A stretch of 64,000 bases of DNA from Parvibaculum indicum (GTDB taxonomy: Bacteria > Pseudomonadota > Alphaproteobacteria > Parvibaculales > Parvibaculaceae): positions 62,001-126,000 of the forward strand of contig NZ_JAASQO010000007.1 in the NCBI RefSeq assembly GCF_011762095.1. Direction: 5' to 3'. Under the pieces are notes generated by a model. That model was not told the origin of the DNA. It made no database searches and saw only the letters and a list, made by a program, of their open reading frames with translations. Each line of letters begins with the position of its first letter. Positions within the stretch are counted from its first letter, which is position 1. Position numbers and translations under genes: made by a program. Positions 37,536 to 44,644 of the stretch are shown in pieces.

Positions 37536-39464
37536 ATGAGCCTTCTCGACAACGATATTCTGACCATGCCGCGCGCCCGCACGGGCGAGCCGCGCGGCCC
37601 CGTCACCAATCGCCGCCTCATGCGCACGCTCCTCATTTATGGCGCGATGTGGGTCGCGGGCCTTATGCCCTTCCTGCTCGGTTTCTCGCCCTTCTGGCAG
37701 GGGGCGGGGCTCGGCCTCTGGGCGCCGGGCGCGGGCTTCATCGCCGTGGGCGGCTGGGCCATGCTGCTTTTCCCGCTCACCCTGGCGCTTTTCGCCCTGT
37801 CCGTCGTCGCCTGGTTCTGGGCCGGCATGGTCGTCGCGCCGGTCACGGTCTGGCTCGGCGCCGCGCTTGTCGCGGGCGGCATGATGGCGGGGCCCGCCTC
37901 GATCGCCGCGCCCGCCTTCGTGGCCGCGCTGCTGGTCGCGGGCGCCGTCTTCGTCGACCGCCGCGCGAAGACCCGCCGCGTCGCGCAGGAGGAAACGCGC
38001 AAAAGCCGCGACGCCTTCCTCCCCGCCTCGCTGGCGGAAGTGGAAGAGATGGTCGCCAGCACGCAGCCCGATCCGCGCACGCGCGAACTCAGCGGCGAGC
38101 AGCTCCAGTCCGTGCGCTATCTCCTCGACCGCGCGCTGCAACCGCTCGATGCGTGGAACGGCTTCAACATCATCGACCAGTTCCAGCCCGCCGCGCTGCG
38201 CTACCAGATCAATCATATGGGCTTCGCGCTCGGCATCGTGCAGGGCGCCTATACGCCCAACTTCACCGGCTATCTCGGCACCGCCCAGCGCAATCTCATC
38301 GAGAAATATCTGAAGCGGAAGGTCTGGGGCTACTGGGTTTACGAATCCTGCTGGGGCCATCTCAACTTCACGAATTTCGACCCGGCCGCGAAGGACAACA
38401 TCATGCTCACCGGCTGGTTCGGCATGCATGTCGGCCAGTACATGCTGAACAGCGGCGACCGCCGCTATGAAGAGCCCGGCAGCCTCACCTTCCGGCTGAA
38501 CGAGAAGACGGCCTACCCTCACGACTTCAACACCATCGTGGGCTCCGTCACCTCCAATTACGACCGCTACGCGAAGAGCTTCGGCCTCTTCCCCTGCGAG
38601 CCGAACTGGATCTATCCGATCTGCAATCATTACGGCATGAGCGCGCTCGCCGTGCACGACAATGTCACGCAGTCGGACTACCAGCAGCGCTATCTGCCCA
38701 TGTGGCTCGAAAAGCTCGACACGGAATTCACCGATCCCTCGGGCTCCATCATCGGGCTGCGCTCCAAGCATACGGGGATCGAGTTTCCCTTCCCCGTGGG
38801 CGAGGCGGGCTATTCGCATTTCGCCGACATCTTCGCGCCCGCCCGCGCGCGACGCCTCTGGGCCATTGCGCGCAAGGAGATCGAACCGGCCATCGTGACG
38901 AATGCGGATGGCAGCGAGGAGATCCACCTGCCGGGCAAGGGGCTCGATCCGGGCAATTACCGCCCCGGTTTCGTGGCGGCCTTTGGCGGGCTTCTCGTGG
39001 CGGCGCGCGAATTCGGCGACGAGCGTATCGCGCAGGCCGCGCAGAACAGCCTCGACCGGCAATGCGGCCTCACCATGGAAGGCGGCGTGCGCAGCTATGC
39101 CACCGGCTCCAACATCGCCAACGCCAATGTCGCCATGGGCCGCATCATGAAGACGGGCGATTTCCGCCGTTCCTTCGTCGACGGCCCGATGGCCGAAACG
39201 AAGACCGGCCCGCTCCTGTCGGAGGCCGCCTATCCGGCGGTGCTGGTCGCCCGCGCCTACAGCCATGGCGAGGATCTGGAACTGGTGCTCCATCCCGGCA
39301 ACGGGCCGGTGGAAGCCGACCTCGGCTTCAGCCGCCTCAAGCCCGGCGGCAGCTACCGCGTCACCGGCGCAAGCACCGAGACGCTTCAGGCGGACGAGAA
39401 AGGCGAAGCGAAACTCACCCTCAGCCTCTCCGGCCGCACCGAGGTCACCCTCACCCCGGCCTGA
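37536..39464 (+). CDS. Membrane-anchored linalool dehydratase/isomerase-family protein
   Basis: 642 residues. An N-terminal region with four or five transmembrane helices (about 28-145) precedes a large domain resembling linalool dehydratase/isomerase (Ldi) of Castellaniella defragrans. Family-like segments are YTPNFTGYLGTAQRNLIEKY, KVWGYWVYESCWGH and DNIMLTGWFGMHVGQY. Two cysteines nine residues apart, C354 and C363 in FPCEPNWIYPICN, have the same spacing as the Ldi active-site pair (C171/C180, from memory), and H275 is near ESCWGH. The C-terminal 100 residues look like a beta domain. Real substrate is unknown: a terpene alcohol is only one option. AGGGAG precedes the ATG. Confidence 0.75.
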   Translation: MSLLDNDILTMPRARTGEPRGPVTNRRLMRTLLIYGAMWVAGLMPFLLGFSPFWQGAGLGLWAPGAGFIAVGGWAMLLFPLTLALFALSVVAWFWAGMVVAPVTVWLGAALVAGGMMAGPASIAAPAFVAALLVAGAVFVDRRAKTRRVAQEETRKSRDAFLPASLAEVEEMVASTQPDPRTRELSGEQLQSVRYLLDRALQPLDAWNGFNIIDQFQPAALRYQINHMGFALGIVQGAYTPNFTGYLGTAQRNLIEKYLKRKVWGYWVYESCWGHLNFTNFDPAAKDNIMLTGWFGMHVGQYMLNSGDRRYEEPGSLTFRLNEKTAYPHDFNTIVGSVTSNYDRYAKSFGLFPCEPNWIYPICNHYGMSALAVHDNVTQSDYQQRYLPMWLEKLDTEFTDPSGSIIGLRSKHTGIEFPFPVGEAGYSHFADIFAPARARRLWAIARKEIEPAIVTNADGSEEIHLPGKGLDPGNYRPGFVAAFGGLLVAAREFGDERIAQAAQNSLDRQCGLTMEGGVRSYATGSNIANANVAMGRIMKTGDFRRSFVDGPMAETKTGPLLSEAAYPAVLVARAYSHGEDLELVLHPGNGPVEADLGFSRLKPGGSYRVTGASTETLQADEKGEAKLTLSLSGRTEVTLTPA

Positions 39465-39484
39465 GCGTCATCGGCCCTATGAAC

Positions 39485-39519
39485 CCCGCAGGACAGGCAC
39501 CCCCCGCCTGCCCTGCGGG
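39485..39519 (+). terminator. Possible terminator hairpin after the Ldi-family gene
   Basis: CCCGCAGGACAGGC and GCCTGCCCTGCGGG arms pair with one mismatch, 20 bases after the stop. No T run follows, so termination would need Rho or another factor. Confidence 0.4.
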
Positions 39520-39548
39520 TGCCACCGCCATTGATCCCCCACCCAAGG

Positions 39549-39773
39549 TGTCATCCCGGCGAAAGCCGGGATCCATTCGCCTGACCCACCTGCCGCGGCC
39601 GCCAATGGGTCCCGGCAACAAGTGCCGGGACGACACCTGCGTTTTTGGCCTCATCGGAAAACAAAAAAAGGCTGCCATCCCGGGATCCACCCGCCCCGGC
39701 GGAGGCCGGGCTGTCGTTTTGGCCGCCGGCACATCTCTATTTGTCATTGCCGGGCGGAGACCCGGCAATCCAG
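39549..39773. repeat. Family C composite repeat (copy C4)
   Basis: GTCATCCCGGCGAAAGCCGG, spacer CTGACCCACCTGCCG, CCAATGGGTCCCGGCAACAA, CGGAAAACAAAAAAAGGCTG, a GGGATCC segment and a final GTCATTGCCGGG/CCCGGCAA unit. The final unit supplies the last residues of the gene at 39737-40444. Confidence 0.85.
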
Positions 39774-40444
39774 CGCCCCATGCGAAGGAGGCGCCGCCAG
39801 CCGCGAAAATGTCCCCGCCGCGCCATTGATGTTCTGTCGTAATTTCGGAGAGTGTTCCGGCCCGGATCCGCTCCGCCATATGCCGCCACCAACGCGGATC
39901 GAAACTCGGGAAGCATATCCTCGAAGTCGAAATACGGCTCGCGACGATCGCCCGGCGCACAACCGATCGGAATCGCTTTCAACACTTCCTTGAGCCGCTT
40001 CCTCGTATCGGTGGAAACGGCTTCCCCAAGCGCAAGCACGGCAATATCGGTGTCCTGCTCGCAATAGAACGCCCAGTTCCCCTTGTCGGAGGCGGCGACA
40101 TAGCGAGCCAGGACAAACATCATTTCGTCCGAAGACCCGATTTCCTCCAATGCGGCAAAGAAGTCGGACCGCTGCGTTCCTTCTTCAAGGAAGGTGCTCT
40201 CAACGCTTCGGCCGCGCACGACAGGCGTGCATCCGAGATTGATCACCGCAATCGCGCTTGCATCCTCGTCTCTCAGAAGGAGATTTTTTGCGTCGATGAA
40301 CTCGGATCCGAACAATGCAAGCGATTCAAAGAAGAGATAATCGTCCCAATCCCCGGCAAATACCTTGTCGGGAAAGAGGGTATCCTCCTTGATCGACGCG
40401 ATAGCGTTCGCGAACGCTCTCTCGGCAGGCGTTTCAGTCGCCAT
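39737..40444 (-). CDS. Unrecognised protein, possible immunity-type partner
   Basis: 235 residues from the ATG giving MATETPAERAFANA, preceded by AGGACA. Acidic, soluble-looking protein with FAGDWDDYLFFESLALFGSEF and later YFDFEDMLPEFRSALVAAYGG, a style seen in small immunity or regulatory proteins. The final 12 or so residues (WIAGSPPGNDK) are encoded by repeat C4, so the original C-terminus is probably lost. Base composition is lower in GC than the neighbours. It overlaps the end of an upstream truncated reading frame by about 11 bases. Family not recognised; the immunity idea is inference from layout. Confidence 0.6.
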   Translation of the reverse strand: MATETPAERAFANAIASIKEDTLFPDKVFAGDWDDYLFFESLALFGSEFIDAKNLLLRDEDASAIAVINLGCTPVVRGRSVESTFLEEGTQRSDFFAALEEIGSSDEMMFVLARYVAASDKGNWAFYCEQDTDIAVLALGEAVSTDTRKRLKEVLKAIPIGCAPGDRREPYFDFEDMLPEFRSALVAAYGGADPGRNTLRNYDRTSMARRGHFRGWRRLLRMGRWIAGSPPGNDK

Positions 40445-40590
40445 TTTGTGTCCTGTCATCCGGATCGTCGCCTACTGCTTCTTCCTGCGGACTGTTCCGG
40501 AACCAGTCGCCGATTTCCTTCGCCTTGCCGTGCAGCACTTTCACGCTCTCGGTGTTGCGCACCCGGTCATCACATGATGCTCGATCTGAA
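40434..40590 (-). pseudogene. Truncated reading-frame tail upstream of the 39737 gene
   Basis: About 50 codons on the minus strand containing RVRNTESVKVLHGKAKEIG then DWFRNSPQEEAVGDD and ending RTQNGD. It has no start within homologous sequence: going upstream it runs directly into the Ldi-like remnant at about 40593. It looks like the C-terminus of a larger protein cut by a rearrangement, and its stop overlaps the next gene. A toxin tail followed by an immunity gene is one possible reading. Confidence 0.45.
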
Positions 40591-40592
40591 AG

Positions 40593-40704
40593 GAACCGCG
40601 TTATCGGCGCAAGCATCGATACCCTCCGGGCCGACGACAGGGGCGAGGCAAAACTCACCGTCAGCCTCTCCAACCGCACCGAGGTGACCCTCACCCCGGC
40701 CTGA
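40593..40704 (+). pseudogene. Remnant of a second Ldi-family gene (3-prime end)
   Basis: Encodes RVIGASIDTLRADDRGEAKL followed by TVSLSNRTEVTLTPA and a stop, against RVTGASTETLQADEKGEAKL and TLSLSGRTEVTLTPA at the end of the intact gene. I count 15 differences in about 104 bases, mostly synonymous or conservative. No upstream part of the gene is present: similarity ends near 40593. The downstream flank (CCAAGG, repeat C5) also parallels the flank of the intact gene. Confidence 0.85.
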
Positions 40705-40740
40705 GCGTCCTCACCCACGGCGGCGCCCCCTCCCCAAGGC

Positions 40741-40823
40741 GTCATCCCGGCGAAAGCCGGGACCCACTCGTCTGACCCACCTGCCGTAGCCGCCAATGGG
40801 TCCCGGCTTTCGCCGGGATGACA
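40741..40823. repeat. Family C repeat (copy C5)
   Basis: GTCATCCCGGCGAAAGCCGG, spacer CTGACCCACCTGCCG and CGCCAATGGGTCCCGG, then CTTTCGCCGGGATGACACC. Its spacer is nearly identical to that of C4, in keeping with a duplicated flank. Confidence 0.85.
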
Positions 40824-40875
40824 CCGGGATTGGACGAATGCCCACCTGCGGCCAATATGCCGCAGTGTTTTCCGC

Positions 40876-40905
40876 TTGCATCACTACCGGCAATTCCCAT
40901 ATATG
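40876..40905 (+). promoter_or_regulatory. Probable promoter of the 60-residue gene
   Basis: TTGCAT, an 18-base spacer and TATATG, with the expected start near 40912 and the gene start at 40968. Confidence 0.5.
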
Positions 40906-40967
40906 TTGCGTCGCAGCATGAATGGCGGTTCCGCTTTTGGGGCCGCTGCTATCGAATGGAGATCAAC

Positions 40968-41150
40968 ATGTTCAGGGAATGGCTTGATGCCGCCGCTTCG
41001 GTGGCCGGACTTTTCGCCGGCGTTCCCTTCTGGATCGAGCCCGTCGAGGCCGCATCCGGGCCCGTAGCCGCCGAAATGGCCGCGCGGGAGGCAGAGCGCG
41101 AGGCGTTCGACCAGGGCACCTTCGCCCTCTTCAGGCACGCCGCCGACTGA
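40968..41150 (+). CDS. Small protein, 60 residues, unknown function
   Basis: MFREWLDAAASVAGLFAGVP opens with a short amphipathic or hydrophobic helix; the rest is an Ala/Glu/Arg-rich helix (EMAAREAEREAFDQG) ending FALFRHAAD. TGGAG lies at ribosome-site distance. Codon usage is typical of the genome. It has its own promoter-like sequence and a strong terminator, so it seems to be an independent small transcription unit. An ATG four codons upstream (40956) is an alternative start. Family not recognised. Confidence 0.7.
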   Translation: MFREWLDAAASVAGLFAGVPFWIEPVEAASGPVAAEMAAREAEREAFDQGTFALFRHAAD

Positions 41151-41190
41151 CGTGCCGCGCCTTGCCGACGCTGCCGAAGCAGCTTTCATG

Positions 41191-41237
41191 AACCCCGGTT
41201 CCTTCTTTTGCATGTGCGAAGGAAGGCCGGGGTTTTT
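41191..41237 (+). terminator. Strong Rho-independent terminator
   Basis: AACCCCGG plus TTCCTTC pair with GAAGGAA plus CCGGGGTT around a 12-base loop, followed by TTTTT. About 40 bases after the 60-residue gene. Confidence 0.9.
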
Positions 41238-41270
41238 GTTCTGGGGCTGTCGCCCGGGACGGATGTCGTC

Positions 41271-41403
41271 CTCACCTCCCCCCTTGCGGGGGAGGTCGGA
41301 ATGCAACGCATTCCGGGTGGGGGGCCCGCGGCGGCGCAGACCATCGCAGCGCTATCGTCTGTCGCCCCCCCTCCCAACCCTCCCCCGTCAAGGGAGAGGG
41401 CTT
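41271..41403. repeat. Family B dispersed repeat (copy B3)
   Basis: CTCACCTCCCCC/GGGGGAGGTCGG, GGAATGCAACGCATTCC, variable centre, CCTCCCCCGTCAAGGGAGAG. Between the terminator and the TetR operator. Confidence 0.85.
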
Positions 41404-41436
41404 CCCGGAACGGCTCATCGTCATTGACCCCGAACC

Positions 41437-41450
41437 TGAACCATGGTTCA
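41437..41450. promoter_or_regulatory. Palindromic operator for the TetR-desaturase operon
   Basis: TGAACCATGGTTCA, a perfect 14-base palindrome (TGAAC/GTTCA half-sites typical of TetR operators), 46 bases before the regulator start. Supports negative autoregulation. Confidence 0.75.
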
Positions 41451-41495
41451 TTCCCTCCTGAACGGCAATTCACTTAACGCTTGCAGAGGTTCGCA

Positions 41496-42164
41496 TTGGC
41501 CTATCGCCGGACAGGGAAAGTCTCCGCCCGCCTCGCCGACAATCGGCGGCGCATTCTCAACTCCGCCCGCGAGATCGTGGCTGAAGGCGGATTCAGCGCC
41601 GCCCAGATGAGCGAGGTCGCGCGCCGCGCGGGCGTCGCCACGGGCACGCTTTACCGCTATTTCCCCTCCAAGGAGGATCTCTGCCGGCAGGTGTTCCGTG
41701 AGGTCTCGACCCGCGAAATGAACATCCTTGCGAATATCGCTTCAGAGGATGCGCCTGCCATGGAGCGGCTCGAATCCGTGCTGCGCACCTTCGCGGGCCG
41801 CGCCATTCAGGGCCGGCGTCTCGCCTATGCGCTGCTGGCCGAGCCGGTCGATGTAGGCCTGTCGGAAGACCGCACAAGGTTCCGCCGGACCCATGCGCAG
41901 GTTTTCGCGGGCATTCTCGACGACGCCATCGAGGCGGGCGACATCCCGCCGATCAATACGCAGATCGCGGCGGCCTGCATCGCGGGCGCCATCCCGACGG
42001 CGCTGATCGGCCCGCTCGCCCCTGAATCGCATGAAATCGAAGACCAGTCCGGCGCGCGCGTGCTGGACGATATCGTCGCCTTCTGCATGGCCGCGGTTCA
42101 CGCCGCGCCCGGGACGGCAGCGCAAAAGAACGAGAAAACCGAAGAGCGGAGGATCGCATCATGA
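41496..42164 (+). CDS. TetR family regulator of fatty-acid desaturation
   Basis: 222 residues from a TTG start (GAGG upstream); a second TTG five codons earlier is possible. The N-terminal helix-turn-helix reads EVARRAGVATGTLYRYFPSK, typical TetR. The C-terminal ligand domain is not distinctive. The stop overlaps the desaturase start as ATGA, and a TGAAC-type palindrome sits just upstream, so it probably represses its own operon until an acyl-CoA or related ligand binds. The ligand is inferred from the neighbour. Confidence 0.9.
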   Translation: MAYRRTGKVSARLADNRRRILNSAREIVAEGGFSAAQMSEVARRAGVATGTLYRYFPSKEDLCRQVFREVSTREMNILANIASEDAPAMERLESVLRTFAGRAIQGRRLAYALLAEPVDVGLSEDRTRFRRTHAQVFAGILDDAIEAGDIPPINTQIAAACIAGAIPTALIGPLAPESHEIEDQSGARVLDDIVAFCMAAVHAAPGTAAQKNEKTEERRIAS

Positions 42165-43189
42165 GTGCCCGTATGGTCAGCGCCGGCGAACTTTTGTCCC
42201 CCCAGCAACTGGCCGTGGTGCGCGAGCGCTCCGACCTGCGCGGCACATGGCTCGTCGTCCATGCCTGGGGCGTCATCTTCCTGTCCATGGCGTTGTTCGC
42301 CTGGTTTCCGAACCCGCTCACCTTCATCGCCGCGGTGGTGCTGATCGGCGGCCGCCAGCTCGGCCTCGCCATCCTCATGCATGACGGCGCGCATGGCATT
42401 CTGACCAAGAACCAGACGCTCAACATGTTCCTGAGCCAGTGGTTCTGCGCCTATCCGATGCTGGCCGAAACGGGCGCCTATCGCCGCTACCATCTGAAGC
42501 ATCACGCCAATACGCAGCAGAAGGAAGACCCCGACCTCATCCTGTCGGCGCCCTTCCCCATCACGAAGAAGAGCTTCCGCCGCAAGGTCGTTCGCGACCT
42601 CACCGGCCAGACCGGCTATCAGCAGCGCAAGGCGCAATTCCTGAACGCCATCGGCCCGTCGGACTGGCCGCTGTCGCAGCGCCTCGCGAACTTCAACGAG
42701 AAGCTGGGCAAATCCGCGCTCACCAATGCCGTGCTTTTCGCCATTCTCTGGGCGGCCGGGCATCCCTGGTATTTCGTCACGCTCTGGGTCTTGCCGCTGC
42801 TCACCTGGCACCAGCTCATCACGCGCATCCGCAATATCGCGGAACACGCCATGGTGGACGATAACGACCCGTTCCGTTACGCCCGCACGACGCGCGCCAA
42901 TCTCTTCATGCGCGCCGTCCTCGCCCCCTATTGGGTGAACTATCACGTCGAGCATCACCTGATGATGTGGGTGCCCTGCTACAACCTGCCCAAGGCGCAG
43001 GCCTATCTCTTCGCCAACGGGTTCGGCGAGCGCATGGAGATCAAGGACAGCTATTTCGACGTCATCCGCATGGCGACCTCGCGCCCCGACAGCGACGACA
43101 AGCCGGGCGAGCTCAAGCACAATGCCCGCCGCCGCCGTGTCGACGGCTCCATCGGCGAAGGCTTCGAGCCCAGCAAGGACGCAGCGTAA
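42161..43189 (+). CDS. Membrane fatty acid desaturase family protein
   Basis: 342 residues with the three histidine boxes of the di-iron membrane desaturase/hydroxylase family: H74-D-G-A-H78, H111-L-K-H114-H115 and H262-V-E-H265-H266. Four or more transmembrane helices. Acts on a fatty acyl chain or related lipid, with O2 and an electron donor not encoded nearby. Second gene of the TetR operon (ATGA overlap), which implies regulation by lipid state. Confidence 0.92.
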   Translation: MSARMVSAGELLSPQQLAVVRERSDLRGTWLVVHAWGVIFLSMALFAWFPNPLTFIAAVVLIGGRQLGLAILMHDGAHGILTKNQTLNMFLSQWFCAYPMLAETGAYRRYHLKHHANTQQKEDPDLILSAPFPITKKSFRRKVVRDLTGQTGYQQRKAQFLNAIGPSDWPLSQRLANFNEKLGKSALTNAVLFAILWAAGHPWYFVTLWVLPLLTWHQLITRIRNIAEHAMVDDNDPFRYARTTRANLFMRAVLAPYWVNYHVEHHLMMWVPCYNLPKAQAYLFANGFGERMEIKDSYFDVIRMATSRPDSDDKPGELKHNARRRRVDGSIGEGFEPSKDAA

Positions 43190-43206
43190 GCCCTCGAAAT
43201 GACGCC

Positions 43207-43299
43207 GTCCTTCGAGACGGCCTTTCAGGCCTCCTCAGGATGAGGCCCGTATAGCGATACCCTCATGCTGAGGAGCGGCGACGCCGCGTCTCGAAGCAG
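43207..43299. repeat. Family A dispersed repeat, inverted pair (copy A7)
   Basis: GTCCTTCGAGACGGCC...CCTCAGGATGAGG, then CCTCATGCTGAGGAGCGGCG...CTCGAAGCAGC. The last arm is degraded. Downstream of the desaturase. Confidence 0.85.
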
Positions 43300-43432
43300 C
43301 CGCGCATTCCCCCGAGGCATTTCGGGGCGCTCGCCATGACGATCGCAACCAAAGTTCAAGGCCCGCCTTTCCGGAGGTGGGCCTTTCCGTGTTAAACCTC
43401 TCCCAACAAGAAATTCAAGGGAGAGAGCGTCC

Positions 43433-44494
43433 ATGAGCGCCGCAGAACAGGGCCAGGCCCAGCCTGAAATCACCGAGGTGCGCGAGGCGCATCGTTTCGA
43501 CGTCAAGCGCCTCGAAGACTGGTGCCGCGAACATGTCGAGGGCTTTTCCGGCACGCTCGAAGTCCGCCAGTTCGAGGGCGGCCAGTCCAACCCCACCTTC
43601 CTGCTGACGAGTGGCGGCAAGCGCTATGTGATGCGCAAGAAGCCGCCCGGAAAGCTGCTCGCCTCCGCGCATCAGGTAGACCGCGAATACCGCGTCATGA
43701 AGGCGCTCGAAGATACCGACGTGCCGGTGCCGCATATGTATGCGCTGTGCGAGGACGACGAGGTCATCGGCACCGCCTTCTATGTGATGGAGTATCTGGA
43801 AGGCCGCGTCTTCGCCGACCAGACCATGCCCGGCTCCACCGAAGAAGAGCGCCGCGCGGTCTATGCCAATCTCGCCGAGAACCTCGCGAAACTTCATGCG
43901 GTGGATTACGAGGCGGTGGGTCTTTCCGATTTCGGCAAGCCCGGCAATTATTTCGAGCGGCAGATCGGGCGCTGGATCAAGCAGTATCGCGGCGCGCAGA
44001 CCGACGACATTCCCTCCATGGAAAAGCTCATCGACTGGCTGCCGGCGCATATTCCCGACGAGCCCTCCGTCACCATCGCGCATGGCGACTATCGTCTCGG
44101 CAATGTCATGTTCCATCCGACCGAGCCGCGCATGATCGCCATTCTGGACTGGGAGCTTTGCACCATCGGGCATCCGCTGGCCGATGTGGCCTATACCTGC
44201 ATGTTCGATCTGATGGCCGTCTCCGCGACCGCCGCGCCCATCGACCGGGGCGCCACGCCGGGCATTCCGACGGTGGAAGAATATGTCGCCGATTACTGCC
44301 GCCAGGCGGGCCGCGACGGCATCGAGGATCTGAATTTCTACCTCGCCTTTTCCATGTTCCGCCTCGCCTCGATCAGCCAGGGCGTCTACAAGCGCGGGCT
44401 GGACGGCAATGCGAGTTCGGAGCGCGCCCGCACCATGGGCGATGCCTGCCGCCATCTGGCCGACAGGGCATGGGAGATCGCGCAGTCGGACTGA
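43433..44494 (+). CDS. Phosphotransferase of the ACAD10/11-associated APH family
   Basis: 353 residues with the aminoglycoside-phosphotransferase/choline-kinase fold. Motifs are GGQSNPTFLL (phosphate loop), the catalytic HGDYRLGNVMFHP and the metal-binding LDWELCTIGHPLADV. Bacterial members of this subfamily are found beside acyl-CoA dehydrogenases and resemble the kinase domain of human ACAD10/11, which phosphorylates 4-hydroxyacyl-CoAs. An acyl-CoA dehydrogenase is encoded 3 kb away on the other strand. A GC-rich hairpin (44526-44547) follows the stop. Confidence 0.9.
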   Translation: MSAAEQGQAQPEITEVREAHRFDVKRLEDWCREHVEGFSGTLEVRQFEGGQSNPTFLLTSGGKRYVMRKKPPGKLLASAHQVDREYRVMKALEDTDVPVPHMYALCEDDEVIGTAFYVMEYLEGRVFADQTMPGSTEEERRAVYANLAENLAKLHAVDYEAVGLSDFGKPGNYFERQIGRWIKQYRGAQTDDIPSMEKLIDWLPAHIPDEPSVTIAHGDYRLGNVMFHPTEPRMIAILDWELCTIGHPLADVAYTCMFDLMAVSATAAPIDRGATPGIPTVEEYVADYCRQAGRDGIEDLNFYLAFSMFRLASISQGVYKRGLDGNASSERARTMGDACRHLADRAWEIAQSD

Positions 44495-44644
44495 CGCTCC
44501 CAATCATGCTTAAGACAGGCTTAACGGCGCGGGCTTTTTGCCCCGCCAACAAGATGTTCTTAAAGAATCGCGCCTAATCTCTCCGGAATGAACGAAACGC
44601 CGTCCGCCCGGGCGGCGTGGACCAGTCCATTTCGGAGGTCGCGT

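Noticed and set aside
40591-40796. Extended minus-strand frame upstream of the truncated tail at 40434-40590
   Set aside because: Its first part is translated in antisense from the Ldi remnant and repeat C5, so it is not original coding sequence of that gene.
44526-44547. GC-rich hairpin after the phosphotransferase gene as a terminator
   Set aside because: Stem has a bulge and no T run follows; too weak to call.
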